Shown here one piece after another: positions 43,949 to 56,364 of a stretch of DNA of 64,000 nt (the stretch's first letter is position 1; every line of letters begins with the position of its first letter). Location: positions 27,325,420 to 27,389,419 of the forward strand of contig NC_080048.1 of NCBI RefSeq assembly GCF_026212465.1. The letters are read 5' to 3'. The position numbers and the translations under genes are program-made. The notes under the pieces are model-generated. The model saw nothing but the letters and a program-made list of their open reading frames with translations, was not told where the DNA came from and made no database searches. The stretch comes from Amaranthus tricolor (lineage: Eukaryota > Streptophyta > Magnoliopsida > Caryophyllales > Amaranthaceae).

Positions 43949-46809
43949 TTGCAGGAGTTTGAAAACTTTAGAGACAACGTAGACTACTCCGGTAGCTTTG
44001 TTACGGATAGGGAATTTATTTCCGTAGATGAGTTACATAGTTGGGCCGATGCGATAGCTATAACAATTGGTTTTCAATTTACACGTGCTTCTTATAAAAA
44101 GAAAGAAGGGTGTTCTACAGTTATTGTCTATTTAAGATGTCATCGCTATGGTAATATTAGGGGTGATGTACATAATTTTGATAATACTGCCCGACCTGGT
44201 TCTAAAAGTAGAAGTTGCGGGTGTAAATTTTTGATTGTAGGAAGTACTCGTAAACCAGGAGAAAGACCTTGGACGGTAAGGGTGTGTCCTGGTGAAAAAG
44301 GATAACATAACCACCCGTTCTTAGTGTACAGAGATGGTCATGTAAGGGCGAATAGGATCAATGTAGATATTCGGGAGCACATACGACAGCTTAGTGCAAC
44401 CGGAATGCAACCGGCCTTTATTATGAATTCTATTAGATATAATTTTTATGGTTTTTATGCTAGTATGAATCAGATATATAATATTAGGCAATCAATAAGG
44501 AGAGAAGAGATGGAGGGTAGGACTCCCCTTCAACATTATCTTCATATGGCCATAGAACTTAATTACGTGGTCTGGACAGACTTGGATAGCGAAGGGCAAT
44601 TGAGTAGACTATTAATTGCAAATCCTACCTCTATCCAAATGATACGTACGTGGCTGTATGTTGTGCTGAAAGATACAACGTACAAAACGAACAAACAAAG
44701 TGGCCACTATGTGAAATGATCGGAATGACGCCAACCAATCACAACTTCTTGGTTGCATTTTGTTTGATGCGAGATGAGGCGGCTGTGTCGTATTCGTGGG
44801 TGTTGCAGGGATTGAGAGATATTTTGGGCACTGCTCAGACTCCTAGCGTCATTGTAACCGATCGAGACGAAGGTTTATCTGCAGCTATTCGTGACGTCTT
44901 CCCAGGTAAAAAGGTTTTGTTGATTAATTAATGTCGTTCTATCTATTGAATATGTCTTAATTACGTTCAATGTTTTGTTTAATGTAGATGTGCGGCATTT
45001 GTTATGCATCTGGCATATTGCCAACGACGTTGAGAACATGGCGACAAGTTGTGTGGGGGGAAAAAAAATCAACAAGGTCAAATATTCAGACAGGGCAGAT
45101 GGAACCCCTTGGTTGAAAGTTCTAAAATCGAGGAATTTGAACAGAGATGGCAAGCGATCGTGAGCACGTGGTCGGTTAGGAACAAAAAGGTCGTTCGGTA
45201 TCTGGCTGGAACATTGATTCCACTTAGAGAGAAATTTGTGCGTGCGTGGACAAATGATTGTTTCCACTTGGGTAACTAGACTACCAGCAGAGTTGAAAGG
45301 CAACACTCATCTTTCAAGTATTACCTTGGTAGCGGTAATAGCTCATTCGATACCCTTTTTAAAAGGGCACACACACAGATTACAAATCAGCAAGCCAGGA
45401 TCCGACAAGCGCTACAGGAATCCATGAATTCTGTAGCAAGGTCGTTGCGACAACATTTCTTTAGACCTTTATATCGCCACTTATCTATCTATGCCTTAGA
45501 GCAGCTCCAGCTTGAGTATAACCGCATGTTAGAACTGGGTGATTTTGTATTAAACAAATGCGGTTTTGTACTTCAACAAACCCATGGATTGCCGTGTGCA
45601 TGCTATTTACATATGTGCATCGATTCACATTGTGCTGTGTATGTGGATGACATTTATCAATTCTAGAGTAATTTGAGGTACACAGAGGTAGGAGACGAGA
45701 CCAACGAAGGAGTACGATATGCAAACGCCAATGATAAGGAGTACTTTTAATCTCTGGTCGATGAAGTCCTTAAATCTGATCCCGCTGTTGTACACCAAAT
45801 GTCTCAGGTACTTGAATATGAACTAAACCCAGAAGGAGTCGAAATACCTGAGCCTTACGCAAGTCCACCGAGAAAGGGAAGACCAAGCACAAGTAAAACC
45901 ATGAGAAGGAAAAAAAGCGCATTTGAATATAACAGATCATCTTCTCGTGGTTGAGGGTCTAGATCTTCATCCCGCGGGAGATCTAGTGGCAGATCTAGTG
46001 GTCGAGAAACACAATCTTCAGTAAGAATTAAGTTTAGTTTCAACTTATCCGGTACATGACTATCCTTTTTATTATTTACTTTCATTTGTTACAACTTCAT
46101 CTTATTAACTTTATTTTCAATTACTGCAGATGATCCAAGAGGGCGCAATTTTTCATAGTTTCCATGGCCTAATGACATCCCATTCATTCTTGCACCTTAC
46201 TTGTTTGACTGGATTGATGTGTTAGGTGATGGTAATTGTGGATTTAGAGCTATTACCGTCACAGAGCTGGGAGGTGAGAAAGCATGGCCTCTTTTAAGAC
46301 GTGCTATGTGTATGGAAATGCAAATGAACAGAGAGCAATACCTAAGTTTGTATCTATCCCAGGAGTCGTTAGACGAGGCTATACTCAGAATAGGTTCACA
46401 CGGAAATGGACCTGCTCCTTTTATTCACTAGATGGATGCACCGATGGCTTTGTACTCTGCAGTGACGTTTCTAAACATTGACATTGCTTATTATGGTTCT
46501 AGTAACGCCGACCCGATGTACAACTGTTTAGTTATTCCATTAAGGAAAGCACCGGGCATACATAGTGTAAATAAAGTTATACATATATGTTGGGTGAATG
46601 AAAATCATTTTGTTCAACTTTTAATGAAAGACGATTCAGCCCCACTGCCGCCCATCCATCAACGTTGGAGAGAAGTAGTTGACAATTTCACCAGACATAT
46701 TGACACACATTTCACTACGAGGATTATGCTCTGGAATAATCTACGCGGGCCACGACCACGACCAAGTAATAACACCGCTGACGATGCTGTAAATTTAGAT
46801 ACTCCATAG
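43949..46809 (+). pseudogene. FAR1/MuDR-type transposase joined to an OTU cysteine-protease domain
   Basis: The N-terminus has a FAR1-type DNA-binding region (SWADAIAITIGFQFTRASYK, CGCKFLIVG, HNHPF). The MULE core carries LKDTTYKTNK (first catalytic Asp) and, after a frame shift near 44697, PLCEMIGMTPTN and VIVTDRDEGLSAAI (second Asp). A GT-AG intron (44906-44987) joins in phase to VRHLLCIWHIANDVE. A SWIM-like THGLPCACYLH follows near 45585. After a second intron ending near 46130 comes an OTU domain: VLGDGNCGFRAI (catalytic Asp and Cys) and WVNENHFVQLL (catalytic His). OTU proteins cleave ubiquitin. Damage: TAA 44303, frameshifts near 44697 and 45060, stops near 45275, 45664 and 45748, and TAG 46429 probably replacing Trp. 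The catalytic residues of both domains are still readable, so decay appears recent. Confidence 0.88.
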
Positions 46810-47315
46810 TCTTACGTGTTGTATAAATCCTTATTTACTTGTATTATAGAAATGATACACGAGATTTTATTTGTATATAGTCCATAGTTATACTACTGTA
46901 TATAGTGGTTGTTATAGAACATATAGAACACATTCATTGTGTATAGCAACGATGTAATCATGAATTAAATGTGATGTAAATAGCGTCGACGAAAATAAAT
47001 ACAATCATTAATGTAAAGTAGTTTAAGTAAAGACTATGAAAGGCCATGCCCTTTAAAAATTTGCCATTTGGCAAATAAATCTCTACAATCATTAAGGTAT
47101 ATTTCTAACGCATGTCGTTAACGGGGGTTCATATCCGCGACCAAAGGAGGTAGTCTAGCCACTGGAGCGAATCGACTGGCGTCTGGGCCATTCATTGAGG
47201 AACTGAAAAAACAAAAGGAAAAAACGAGTGAACAAGATATAAAAGAACATCAAAAAAACACAAAGACATAGCATAAAACAAGTATATTTCCAAAACTCAC
47301 GTATTCAGCTCTGCT

Positions 47316-49126
47316 CTAAGAAGGACCAGGACCGGAAGTCGGGCCTTCGTCGGGGGCTATGTACGGGTGCGAGCACACTCTGAACCAGTCAACGTAAGTA
47401 GGTTCCGCCTCTGATGGAATAGATGCCCGACGAAGTCCCTGGTCAACAACGCGGACACTAAAAGGGAACCTACTCCATGCCTCCAAATAAACAGCAGAAG
47501 AAGCAAAGGTCACAGAGTAGGTACCGTGTGCCAGTCGGAGAGCCTTGGTTGGTCTCATAGGAGCAAGGGGAATAGCCTGCAAGAACCCGATCTGTCGCAA
47601 TGTCCGCTCCGGCAAATACACCTCGATGACATCAAAGCATGTGATACCTCCGATGATGGTGGTGCGTGGGTGCTCATTCAGCAATGCACTAGGAGCAGAA
47701 TTGTACAGAGTCCATTCCACCTGCATGCAGGCCAAGTTAACCAATAAGAATAATGTAAATTTAAAAACACATGCATAACAAAATGTCATGTTATGTACAA
47801 TACCTGAGTCTCCGTCATTGAGTCAAGAACCCTGCGGCAGTCCCTCAGCCTGTCCACCTCACGAAATGGTTTTTTCGTTGACCACATCTCCGCCCTAGTC
47901 ATGTTTGGCACATATTCTCGACGAGGATGAGGGCGGAAAGAGGGAAAGTACTCATAAATACATGTCTGGAGCAATGTGAGGCAGCCCGCAATGGTCTTGC
48001 AACCAGCCCTTGATGCAATTCCGAGCTGCCTATACAAGTAGGCCAAGGTCACCGCACCCCAGGCCACCTCCTTCTGATCAACGTTCACGGCAAGTATCGA
48101 GTGAGGTCGCTTGCCAATTCTGGTCTTATCCGCCAGCAAGGTAGAGCCGACGATAGCCATGTAGTACGCTGTCGTCTGGGTATCCATGGCCTGGGACCTA
48201 TGACACAGGTGCATCAGTTCAACAATGTTCATGTAGCCGCAGGTGAACGCACTTCTACGCCGAAGCTTAGACATAGGCTCCCCGAACAGATTGGTGATAC
48301 CGACCTACCACTCCGCCTCAGAAGGCTCAGCCGGCAGAGAACCTTCAATAGAAATGCCCAGTATGCGTTGCACGTCGTGCAACATAATCGTCATTTCCCC
48401 CCATGGCATGTGGAAGGTGTTCGTATCCAGTTGCCATCTCTCCACGAACGCCGATATCAAAGAACAGTCGATGTGCTAGTGCATAATGTCCAGTATCCAG
48501 TTGCCATCAGACATATCCCTCAGTCGGCTGATGGACTCCACCGGCCACTTCCTAATACGGCAATCCAGAATCAGAGGCGTACGCTCGGAGTCGTCGAAAA
48601 TAAGTTTAGCTATGTGCCCGCCATAGCTAGGGATCAGTCGCGTATTTGTCGGCCCCTCGGGCTGGGGCGATGTGACTAACCAGTCCGTGTTAGCGGGCTG
48701 TGAGGGCCTGCTTTCTCGTGGCGGCTCATTATCGACGAAACTACGTCCTGCGCGCTCAGATGCGGCAGAAGAATTAGGGCCGCCACGTGCAAATCTCCCG
48801 TCGGGCCCCCGAACAACAGTCCAGTCCAATGGGCAAGAATCAGGAGCTTCGTATTGAACATCATCAGCATCATTATCATCATCACTAGAAACACCCCAAC
48901 TACTCTGGATGCAGCTACACTAGTCATCAAGAGGGGTTCGGACGAGGTCTAGCGCACTCGACCTTTGGGCAATACTGTGTCTGGCGGCCTCTTCCTGCCT
49001 AGCCCTCCTAGCAGAACCCGTTACTCCCCTCTCATGCGGGTCCCCTCTGAGTAAGGTAGGCCTAGAACTATTACCTCTCAACAATTGTCTAAAAAAACCC
49101 TTTCCATTTCCTTGATTACCAGCCAT
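47316..49126 (-). pseudogene. Plant mobile domain (PMD) protein of the OTU/PMD MULE
   Basis: ATG at 49126 opens a basic Gly/Arg-rich leader (RQLLRGNSSRPTLLRGD), then an acidic stretch (SSDDDNDADDVQYEAP) after a small disruption near 48920. The PMD follows: MPWGEMTIMLHDVQRILGIS, FGEPMSKLRRRSAFTCGYMN and GAVTLAYLYRQLGIASRAGC. An intron with GT at about 47805 and AG before 47720 joins to WTLYNSAPSALLNEHPRT and FDVIEVYLPERTLRQIGF, ending at 47316. In-frame stops occur near 48474 and 48306. PMD proteins in plants include the silencing factors MAIN and MAIL; transposon PMDs may counter or mimic them (inference). It is convergent with the transposase gene. Confidence 0.8.
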
Positions 49127-49439
49127 TTACTACAATTTTTGACAATTTCATTAAATATTAATAATAAATGAACATAATCAAACATTACGTTACGTTAACC
49201 ACATGAACAAAAAACAATATTAATTTTCTAAATTGACAATCATAAAAATAATAACAACATTAACAAAAATAATAACATTAATAATAATTATAACAATAAT
49301 AACACAAATAATAACAATAATCATAACACTAATAATAAAAAAAATAATTATAGATAAAATTAAAGGATAACATAATAACAATAACAATAATAACAACCAC
49401 TATAATACTAATGTAATAATAAAAATAATAAGAATAACA

Positions 49440-49440
<1 letters not shown>

Positions 49441-49513
<73 letters not shown>
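49441..49513 (+). repeat. (AAT)n microsatellite, right side of the OTU/PMD MULE
   Basis: About 24 uninterrupted AAT triplets inside a wider AAT/AAC-rich region (49200-50260). Confidence 0.95.
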
Positions 49514-49514
<1 letters not shown>

Positions 49515-49856
49515 GTAATAATAACAACAATGATAATGTAAATAAAAATAATAATAATTATTCTAAAAAACAAAAAATGGAAAAAAAAAAAGAAAAAAAA
49601 ACCAAACAACACTAATAATAAAAATAATTTTCAAGACAACATACAATGTTTAGTAATAATAATAATATTAATTATAATAAACATATTTAAAATAATAAAT
49701 TAATAATTAAAAGAAAAATAATAGTTTAGTAATAGAAATAATAACCATCACAAAAATAATAAAAAAATTAATAATAATAATAGTAATAATAATAATAATA
49801 ACAACAATAATAAAATTAAAAATAACAATAATAATTATCAAAAAGAAACGAAAAAA

Positions 49857-49972
49857 AAAAATTAAAATGAATCGCCCATATCTGGGCGATTGGACCCCGG
49901 TTCAATCGCCACATTTTTGGCGATTGAACCGGGGTCTAATCGCCCAGATCTGGGCGATTCATTTTAATTTTT
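49857..49972. repeat. Near-perfect 55-bp inverted repeat with 6-base loop
   Basis: 49857-49911 and 49918-49972 are inverted copies with two mismatches. Each arm holds smaller palindromes: TCGCCCAGATCTGGGCGA and the GGACCCCGGTTCAATCG word. The whole could extrude as a cruciform or form an RNA hairpin. Confidence 0.93.
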
Positions 49973-50277
49973 TTTTAATTTAAATAATTTACATTAAAAA
50001 AACAACAATAATAACAATAATAATAAAAATAATATAAAAAAGTTATTAAAAATAAAAATAATAATAATAATAATAATTATAACAAACATATTTACATTAA
50101 TAAATTAAAAATCAAAACATAAATATATATTTAATAATAAAAATAATAACAATCACAACAATAATAACAATAATAATAAAATTATTAATAATAACTGTAA
50201 TAATAAAATTATAATAATAATAATATAGTTAAAAATTATAATAATTATTCAAAAACAAACGAAAAAAAAAATAATTT

Positions 50278-50337
50278 GAATCGCCCAAATCTGGGCGATT
50301 GGACCCCGGTTCAATCGCCCAGATCTAGGCGGTTCAA
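50278..50337. repeat. Second palindrome module, right end of the OTU/PMD MULE
   Basis: It repeats the GAATCGCCCAAATCTGGGCG and GGACCCCGGTTCAATCG words of 49860-49905 as an inverted-repeat unit (ends GAATCGCC / GGCGGTTC). Confidence 0.85.
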
Positions 50338-50810
50338 TTTTAATTTTTTTTTTGTTTGTAAATTTAAATTAATTACATTCGAAAAAAAATTACCTCGATT
50401 AATTGTTTGCGGATTGAACTTAGTTTTTTCTCCAACAATTAGCTTTTGTAAGTTGGTTTTTAAGTGTGGTAAGAAAAATTTTAGTGAGATTGTGGTATGT
50501 ATAGGAAATTTTAAGTTCAATGTTAAAATCGTAATTTTTTGAAAATCTAGTGGCAAATACGTAATTTCCTTAGGGGGCCGTGGCGATAAAATGAAAAGGG
50601 TGGCGAAATTTAAGGATTGGTTTTATCAAAGCCCACTCTTCGGCTTAACGATGTTTAACTGGCCCAAATTCTCTCTAATGTATGTCATGCACAGTTAGAC
50701 ATTCTACTAAAAAATCCAAATCTATAAAAATGAAACACTTTCAAATCAAACAAAGATCCTCTGAAATATGGGTGGGCTTGTGCTTCCATCAGTCACAAGT
50801 GTGAAGTGGC

Positions 50811-51273
50811 TAGGGGTGCATACGGTCCGCTTTGGTCTAGTTTGGCACCAAAATCATACCAAACCAAAAATTTTGATCTGACCAAACCATTGTAATGGTC
50901 TGGTCTGGTTTGGTGTACGATTTTTATTTTTTAACTATATAAATATTTCGCACCTACAATCATCAAATATAATAATTTGTAATTAGTCATTGCATTAACA
51001 TTATTCAAGTATATATTATTATATAAAAATAACTACGTCTCGAAATATCTAGGTAGCAATATATTTTTTTTAAAAAAAATCATGATTGTTGGTCATAATA
51101 CGGTTTGTGGTCTGGTATGGTCTGTAAACTAAAAGACCGGGACCAAACCGTAAACCGTAATTTTTTTTGAAAGAAACTATACCAGACCCTTTAGACCGTA
51201 GACTAGACCAAATATTAAAATTTGGTTTGGTCCGGTTTGTTTTACGGTTTAAACCAAACTTTGTTCAGCCCTA
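50811..51273. mobile_element. Short hAT-type non-autonomous element
   Basis: 463 bp with ends TAGGGGTGCA and CAGCCCTA (imperfect inverted), flanked by an 8-bp duplication with one mismatch (GAAGTGGC 50803-50810, GAAATGGC 51274-51281). It is full of GGTxTGGTxTGGTTTGG and complementary CCAAACCA words, so the two halves can pair. The 8-bp duplication and TAGGG ends fit the hAT superfamily. No coding. Confidence 0.8.
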
Positions 51274-51342
51274 GAAATGGCTATATAGGGTTAATTTTTT
51301 GCAAAGCCCTAACATAGCTCATGAGTTTAAAATAATGTTGTT

Positions 51343-52809
51343 TCATCGACCCACGTAACCTTCTATGTGCAACATACTTAATCTTGTAAACAAATTCCCT
51401 ACTAATGGTAATTCGAAATTTTTTTTCCTAACAATATCAACTAGTTTTGCAAAAGGAATGTGTTGCCTTGACTTAAATAAATCAAGTAATTGATCTGCAC
51501 ACCAAGAATCTTTGAATTGATGATATGAGTCCATGTTTCTTTGACAAGTGTGTTCATTGTTAACTTTCTTGACAACAAAGGAAGCTCTTGTTATATCCCA
51601 ACTAGCATATAGCTTGAAGGGATAACCTTCAATACACCTTACACTAAGCTTATTTAATCTAGCCTTGTCACTCAAACAAGACTTCACATTTCTTTCCTGA
51701 TGAATTGCATATTTCCTCACTGCCTTTTCAAATTCAACTAGGGTGCCAAAAATGTAAACAACAATCCATCTGAACCACCTAAATTCAGTCCTGCCATGAA
51801 CTATAGTAGCATCGTCATCTTCATCATCACCATTCTCATAGTCAGAGAACACCTCACTACAAAAAAATTTGCATATACCTACACTTATTTACCCACGCTT
51901 AATTAACTTTGGTTAGTTATTTGCATTTAGCCACGTTTATAAGTGTGGTAATATTAACCTCACTTATAAGTGTGACGAAAAGCATGTCTTGGAAAAATAT
52001 ATCAAATTTGGGTTAGAAATTACCCACAATTATAAGCGTGGTTATATACATAATCAATCACGCTTTATTTGTAGTGCCTCATTTTTATTGCACCTACCTA
52101 ATTTCAAAACATAATCACTAACTTGCTCCAATTTTTCTTCAAATGACAAATCTTGAATTGGCACAAGCTCATCTGACATTTCATCCTCATCTTCCTCATC
52201 ATATGATAGCTCATAATACAGATCTTATGAATCATCCTCCTCGGAATCATCTTATTCACTTACCTTACAACTCTTACCAAACTCTAGCTCATCTTCAGGA
52301 ATATGATATTCAAGAACATCAAGTTTGTCGAATTCAGATTCAATGGTTGCATCTGATTTTGAAGATAGGTTTGTGGTGTGAAGAGGTATGTACTGGTTTG
52401 CTTCTTTAACATAAATATCACTTTGGGGTGGGTTGCTTGTTTTTTATTGATGTTGTGGGGACCAAAATTTTCACTAAAGGAATCTTGGGTAAGTGGGACA
52501 ACTTTTGCCTTAGATGCTCTCTTAAGGGTCATCTTTTTTCTATTACCAACAGTAGAAACTTTGATGCTACCAATACTTTTTGATATTTCAAGAATCAACT
52601 TCTCATCATCCTTATCATTAACAACATATACAGATAATGCCCTATTTTCAGCATTTACCTTAGACATTTCTCCCACAAAAACATCATCAATAAGCCTTTT
52701 TAACCTTTTCTCAAAGCTTAGAGCATTAGGTAGATGATAACAAAGAGCAAACTCATATTCTAGCCAAACATCTTCCTCTACAACTCCTCTTATCTCAAAA
52801 AACAACAAC
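51343..52809 (-). pseudogene. MuDR-type transposase N-terminal half of MULE-3
   Basis: From the CACTA edge (52809) the minus strand reads FFEIRGVVEEDVWLEYEFAL, a PB1-like start seen in MULE transposases. A variable acidic region follows and, beyond the small CACTA, a MuDR DNA-binding domain: GTLVEFEKAVRKYAIHQERN, CIEGYPFKLYASWD, FVVKKVNNEHTCQRNM and AKLVDIVRKKNFELP. The frame then ends (GYVGR) near 51343 without the catalytic core. More N-terminal sequence (WYGGVFRNGVMGLDYLCG) continues on the far side of the 7.9-kb CACTA at 60739-60870. It is a defective remnant. Confidence 0.75.
51855..52076. mobile_element. 222-bp CACTA MITE
   Basis: Ends CACTACAAAAA and TTTGTAGTG with a 3-bp duplication CCT (51852-51854 and 52077-52079) define a miniature CACTA element. 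Inside are repeated TTATAAGTGTGG/CCACACTTATAA-type subterminal words. It has no coding capacity. Confidence 0.92.
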
Positions 52810-52879
52810 TTACACTAGTGGAAAAAACTTTATCTGTTGCAGTTTTTTTAAGAAGCAACATAAAATAGGATTAAAAAAT

Positions 52880-53035
52880 GAGGGGAAAAAAAATAACATT
52901 AAAGGTTGCGGTTTTCAATAAACCGCAGGAAATACCCAATTAGAGGCTGCAGTTTTACCCTACCCGTAGCATATAGTCTTTGGTAAGTAATTAAAGGCTG
53001 CGGTTCCATGTTAAACTGCAACATATGTCTTGTTT
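52880..53035 (+). repeat. Left subterminal repeats of the large CACTA
   Basis: Several copies of GGxTGCGGTTTTxxxxTAAACCGCAGxA-type words, matching those at the right end in inverted orientation. In CACTA elements such repeats are transposase-binding sites. Confidence 0.8.
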
Positions 53036-53794
53036 TTTTTCTTTTGAAATCCCGCCAACATTATAGGATGTAAAGCCTCGAACTTTTTTACACTACTTGC
53101 ATATTACTGTATTGTTCTTCTTCCAAAACTTGCATACTACTTTGTTCTTCAAAACCCACGTAAAATTCATCTTTCATCTTCAAAATCCCACCAACATTGT
53201 TCTTTGAAGACCCACCATTGTTGCTTCTTGCATATTACTGTTCTTCGTTTCCTTCAAAAACCCACCATTGTTGCTTTGCCTTCTTCATCTTCAAAGACCC
53301 ACAAAATTTCAACGTATTGTTGATTTTCCTTGCTTTAATCTATTACATTTCAACCCACCATTGTTGCTTTTCCTTCAAAAACCCACGAAATTAGGGCTAA
53401 GTCATCTTCTTCTTCAAGGTATAAATTTTTTAATCTTTATTTAAGTTCTTCAAGTTTAGCTTCATTGTGTTTTATGGATTTTTTTTAATACTAATTTTGA
53501 TTTAATTTTTCATTGTAGGTTACATAATCCAATTGTAGAAAAAAAATTTATCATATCTAATTACCAAGGTATGTCGATTGGGTCAAATTCGATGGCAATC
53601 ACTCCAATTTTGACTGATGCGGAGCTAAAAGATCTCTCTCAAGATTGCAAATGGCTGCACACATGTGCATCTCGCTTGCATGAGAAGGACCCAATCGTTC
53701 TAACCCTGCAGAAGGAACAATTCTGCTTTGTTGAGAGCCCTTTTGTAATTATTGGTCCTAGTGACACTACTACATTAACGAGCTATTGCTACCC

Positions 53795-54180
53795 CAAATA
53801 CTCGTAGCAATAGGTTCAATAACCGTTACAATAGGTCTATAGCAACGGTTCCATACCTGTCGCATTTGTGGCCGTAGGTATAGGTCTATTGCGACGGTTC
53901 AGCTATCTATTGCGACGGTTCAGCTATCTATTGCGACGGTTTCAATTTAACCGTAGCAATAGCTTCTTATAACCGTCGCTATAGATCTATTGCTACGGTC
54001 TCACTATAACCGTAGCAATAGGTTCTTATCACTGTCGCTATAGACCTATTGCGACGGTCACTTTGCAACTGTTACATTTAGTCTTTTGCGACGGTCATTG
54101 CAACCTATTGCAACCCCATGTTTTATCCGTTCCAATGGGTCTATGGCGATGGTAATGGCTCTCTATTGCAACGCCTTGAT
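53795..54180 (+). repeat. Left subterminal repeats of the nested CACTA
   Basis: More than ten copies of a 14-base word TATTGCGACGGTT(x) or its complement AACCGTAGCAATA, about 20-40 bases apart in both orientations. Confidence 0.93.
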
Positions 54181-55110
54181 AAAGCTATAAATTATATACA
54201 TATATATATATAATTAACTTTGATATAATTCATCAACTCTAATACAAAATAAAGCACCAATATATATAACTTTGATATAATTCATCAACTCTAATACAAA
54301 ATAAAGCACCAACTCTAATTAGTTCAATTAGCGGTTTTGATACATGCAACATTGCAAAAGGACTTCATCATCAACAAAGAACTTCAACTTTGATATAATT
54401 CCTCTTCTTCATTAGCTCCATCAAGTGCCTACATGAAAGGTTATGTAAAGTTAATAAAAAAGGTAAAACAAAGATATCGATATGACTGATAAATTACTGG
54501 TCACTTCATAATGTTGATCAAACAAGCACTTTCTGTCACACGTGTATGATATCATGTGACATGTCTGGGAAGGAATTTTGGTAGAAGGTACGTAGCACAA
54601 GAACCATTCAAGAAACCCAGCACAAAATAAATTTTCAAAAACATCTGAGGTTATTGAAGCACACATAGGTTTGCTGACATTCCAAAAACTAGAGAAGTAA
54701 ACTAAAGATGTTGTTAGGCTATATTATCAAGAGTACACAACACTCGAGAGATTGAGAATTAGATCGAATAACTTCCAGAACACAAACATCAATTTATTAA
54801 TACCATATTAATAAGATGAGAAAATAATAGGCAAGTAGCACACTCATTATATACAGAAAACTATTTGCAACAATTACTAAGCCATGATACTATCAACTGC
54901 TCCACTCGAAAGATCAATATTTTAACATTTGACTAGCCAAAAATCAACCCAACAAAAACCATCTAGAACGACACATCTTGCCAACTCTCCCCTTCAACAC
55001 ATTCCCACATATCTCTGAACAAATCTATTTCATATGCCTTTCATTAACAAAGCTAGAACCAGAAATCTAAATTATACAATCCACAACTATCATTTCCCAT
55101 ACAAAATATT

Positions 55111-56364
55111 TCATGAATTTTCCAACAATAACTCTACAAGATCCAAACATGCAAACTGATGACGATTCACTAAATTTAATGGTAGTAAAATGGGAAGAAG
55201 AAAATAACGTACTAATCGATTGGTAGAGTGCGCTCCAACAGAAGATTGTCCATTTGACTCAATAGGTGGAGTTGTAGTATTACTTCCTATTTTTGATAGA
55301 TCTGGAAGCACAATATTGACCTCGGGATTGGCTTCAAGTAGTTTCTGTAGTTGGGGATTAGCTTGAAGTACTTGATCCATAACTTGCGATTGCATGTTGT
55401 GTAAGAACTCGGGAGGAAATATGTAGCTCGAGTTAGTGCTCACTTTCCTTAGAGAAGTTTTTGTCACACCTTTTCCATACATTCGCACACGTCCACTATG
55501 CTCTGGTTTATTTATCACTTCACTATAAGCATCTTTGTAGTTTGAACCTTGATGTTCTTGTGACTCTATTGCTTTCATTTTCTCCTATTAACATTTTAAA
55601 ACGCAAGTGTACGCAAATTAAGTCAAAAATACACTGTAAAACTCGAGCCATGATATCTTGGCTTTCGTACACAAATAATAAGGGAAAATATGTACGGGAA
55701 CATACAATATTTTGTTTTGCAACATCGAAGCATGTTTTGCAGTTGCATGCTCCTCCCAATATAGCATGCAGTCATTAGGGCACGCATCGATTTTTTTATA
55801 ATCTAAACCTAAAACTTTCAACACTTTTTTTGCCTTATTCAACGATGTTGGCAATACAGAATCATCGGGTAGAACTTCCTTAAACAATGCTAGCAAAGCA
55901 GAAAATGCAACATTACTCAACTTATGATCACACTTGTATATATAAAGGCGAATTGTAAATGCAAGTCTAGAGAATTTTTTGCAACCAGGATATAATTCTT
56001 GTTGGCCTTCTTCTATTAGACTAAGAAACTTCTTTGCCTCATCATTTAGCCCTTCTCTCAGAGTAACGTTAAACATTTCTTGTATACCATCATTCATGTT
56101 CAATGGTTCATCATGTGCCTCTAATTCTGTTTCATCACCCATCTTCCCAAACCCAGAAAATTCATCACTTCTTGGTACAAAACCATTGCAAATGATATGA
56201 TCTTTCACGTCATTCCGACCATACCAATATCGATGATAACACATACAACATGGGCAACTAATTTGATTTCCTTGGGACCTTGTAGCAAAAGATTTTTCAA
56301 TGTATTCATCCACTCCTTTTTGATAATCATAACTCCATCTAGGAAATTCCCACCACTTATCCAT
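55111..56364 (-). pseudogene. CACTA transposase of the nested element, central part deleted
   Basis: ATG at 56364 begins the transposase-associated domain: KWWEFPRWSYDYQKGVDEYI, then CPCCMCYHRYWY with Cys pairs and a DHIICNGFVP segment. It continues to KKIDACPNDCMLYWEEH (about 55780), which normally leads into the TNP2 catalytic domain. That domain is absent. After an intervening non-coding piece, 55578-55111 encodes the C-terminal part typical of Ptta/En-Spm proteins: DAYSEVINKPEHSGRVRMYG and KGVTKTSLRK, then a PQLQKLLEANPEVNIVLPDL segment. It cannot catalyse its own movement. Confidence 0.82.

Larger units (their letters stand above)
43085..50620. mobile_element. MULE with FAR1-like transposase + OTU protease and antisense PMD gene
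   Basis: The 7.5-kb element is bounded by an 11-bp duplication TTTTATCAAAG (43074-43084 and 50621-50631). Its ends form long imperfect terminal inverted repeats: the left AAATTTCGCCACTCC.. and the inverted right AAATTTCGCCACCC.., continuing with ATTACGTATTTGCC. Inward of these, both ends carry a palindrome cluster and an ATT/AAT array in opposite orientation. Between them lie a plus-strand transposase/OTU gene and a minus-strand PMD gene, tail to tail. Both genes are damaged. The ends fit Mutator-like elements. OTU-carrying and PMD-carrying MULEs are known separately; the combination in one element is noted as a finding. Confidence 0.92.

Noticed and set aside
49880..49911. GGTTCAATCGCC resembles a tRNA B box
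   Set aside because: The match to GGTTCRANNCC is partial, no A box lies at a suitable distance, and the word is explained by the palindrome modules.
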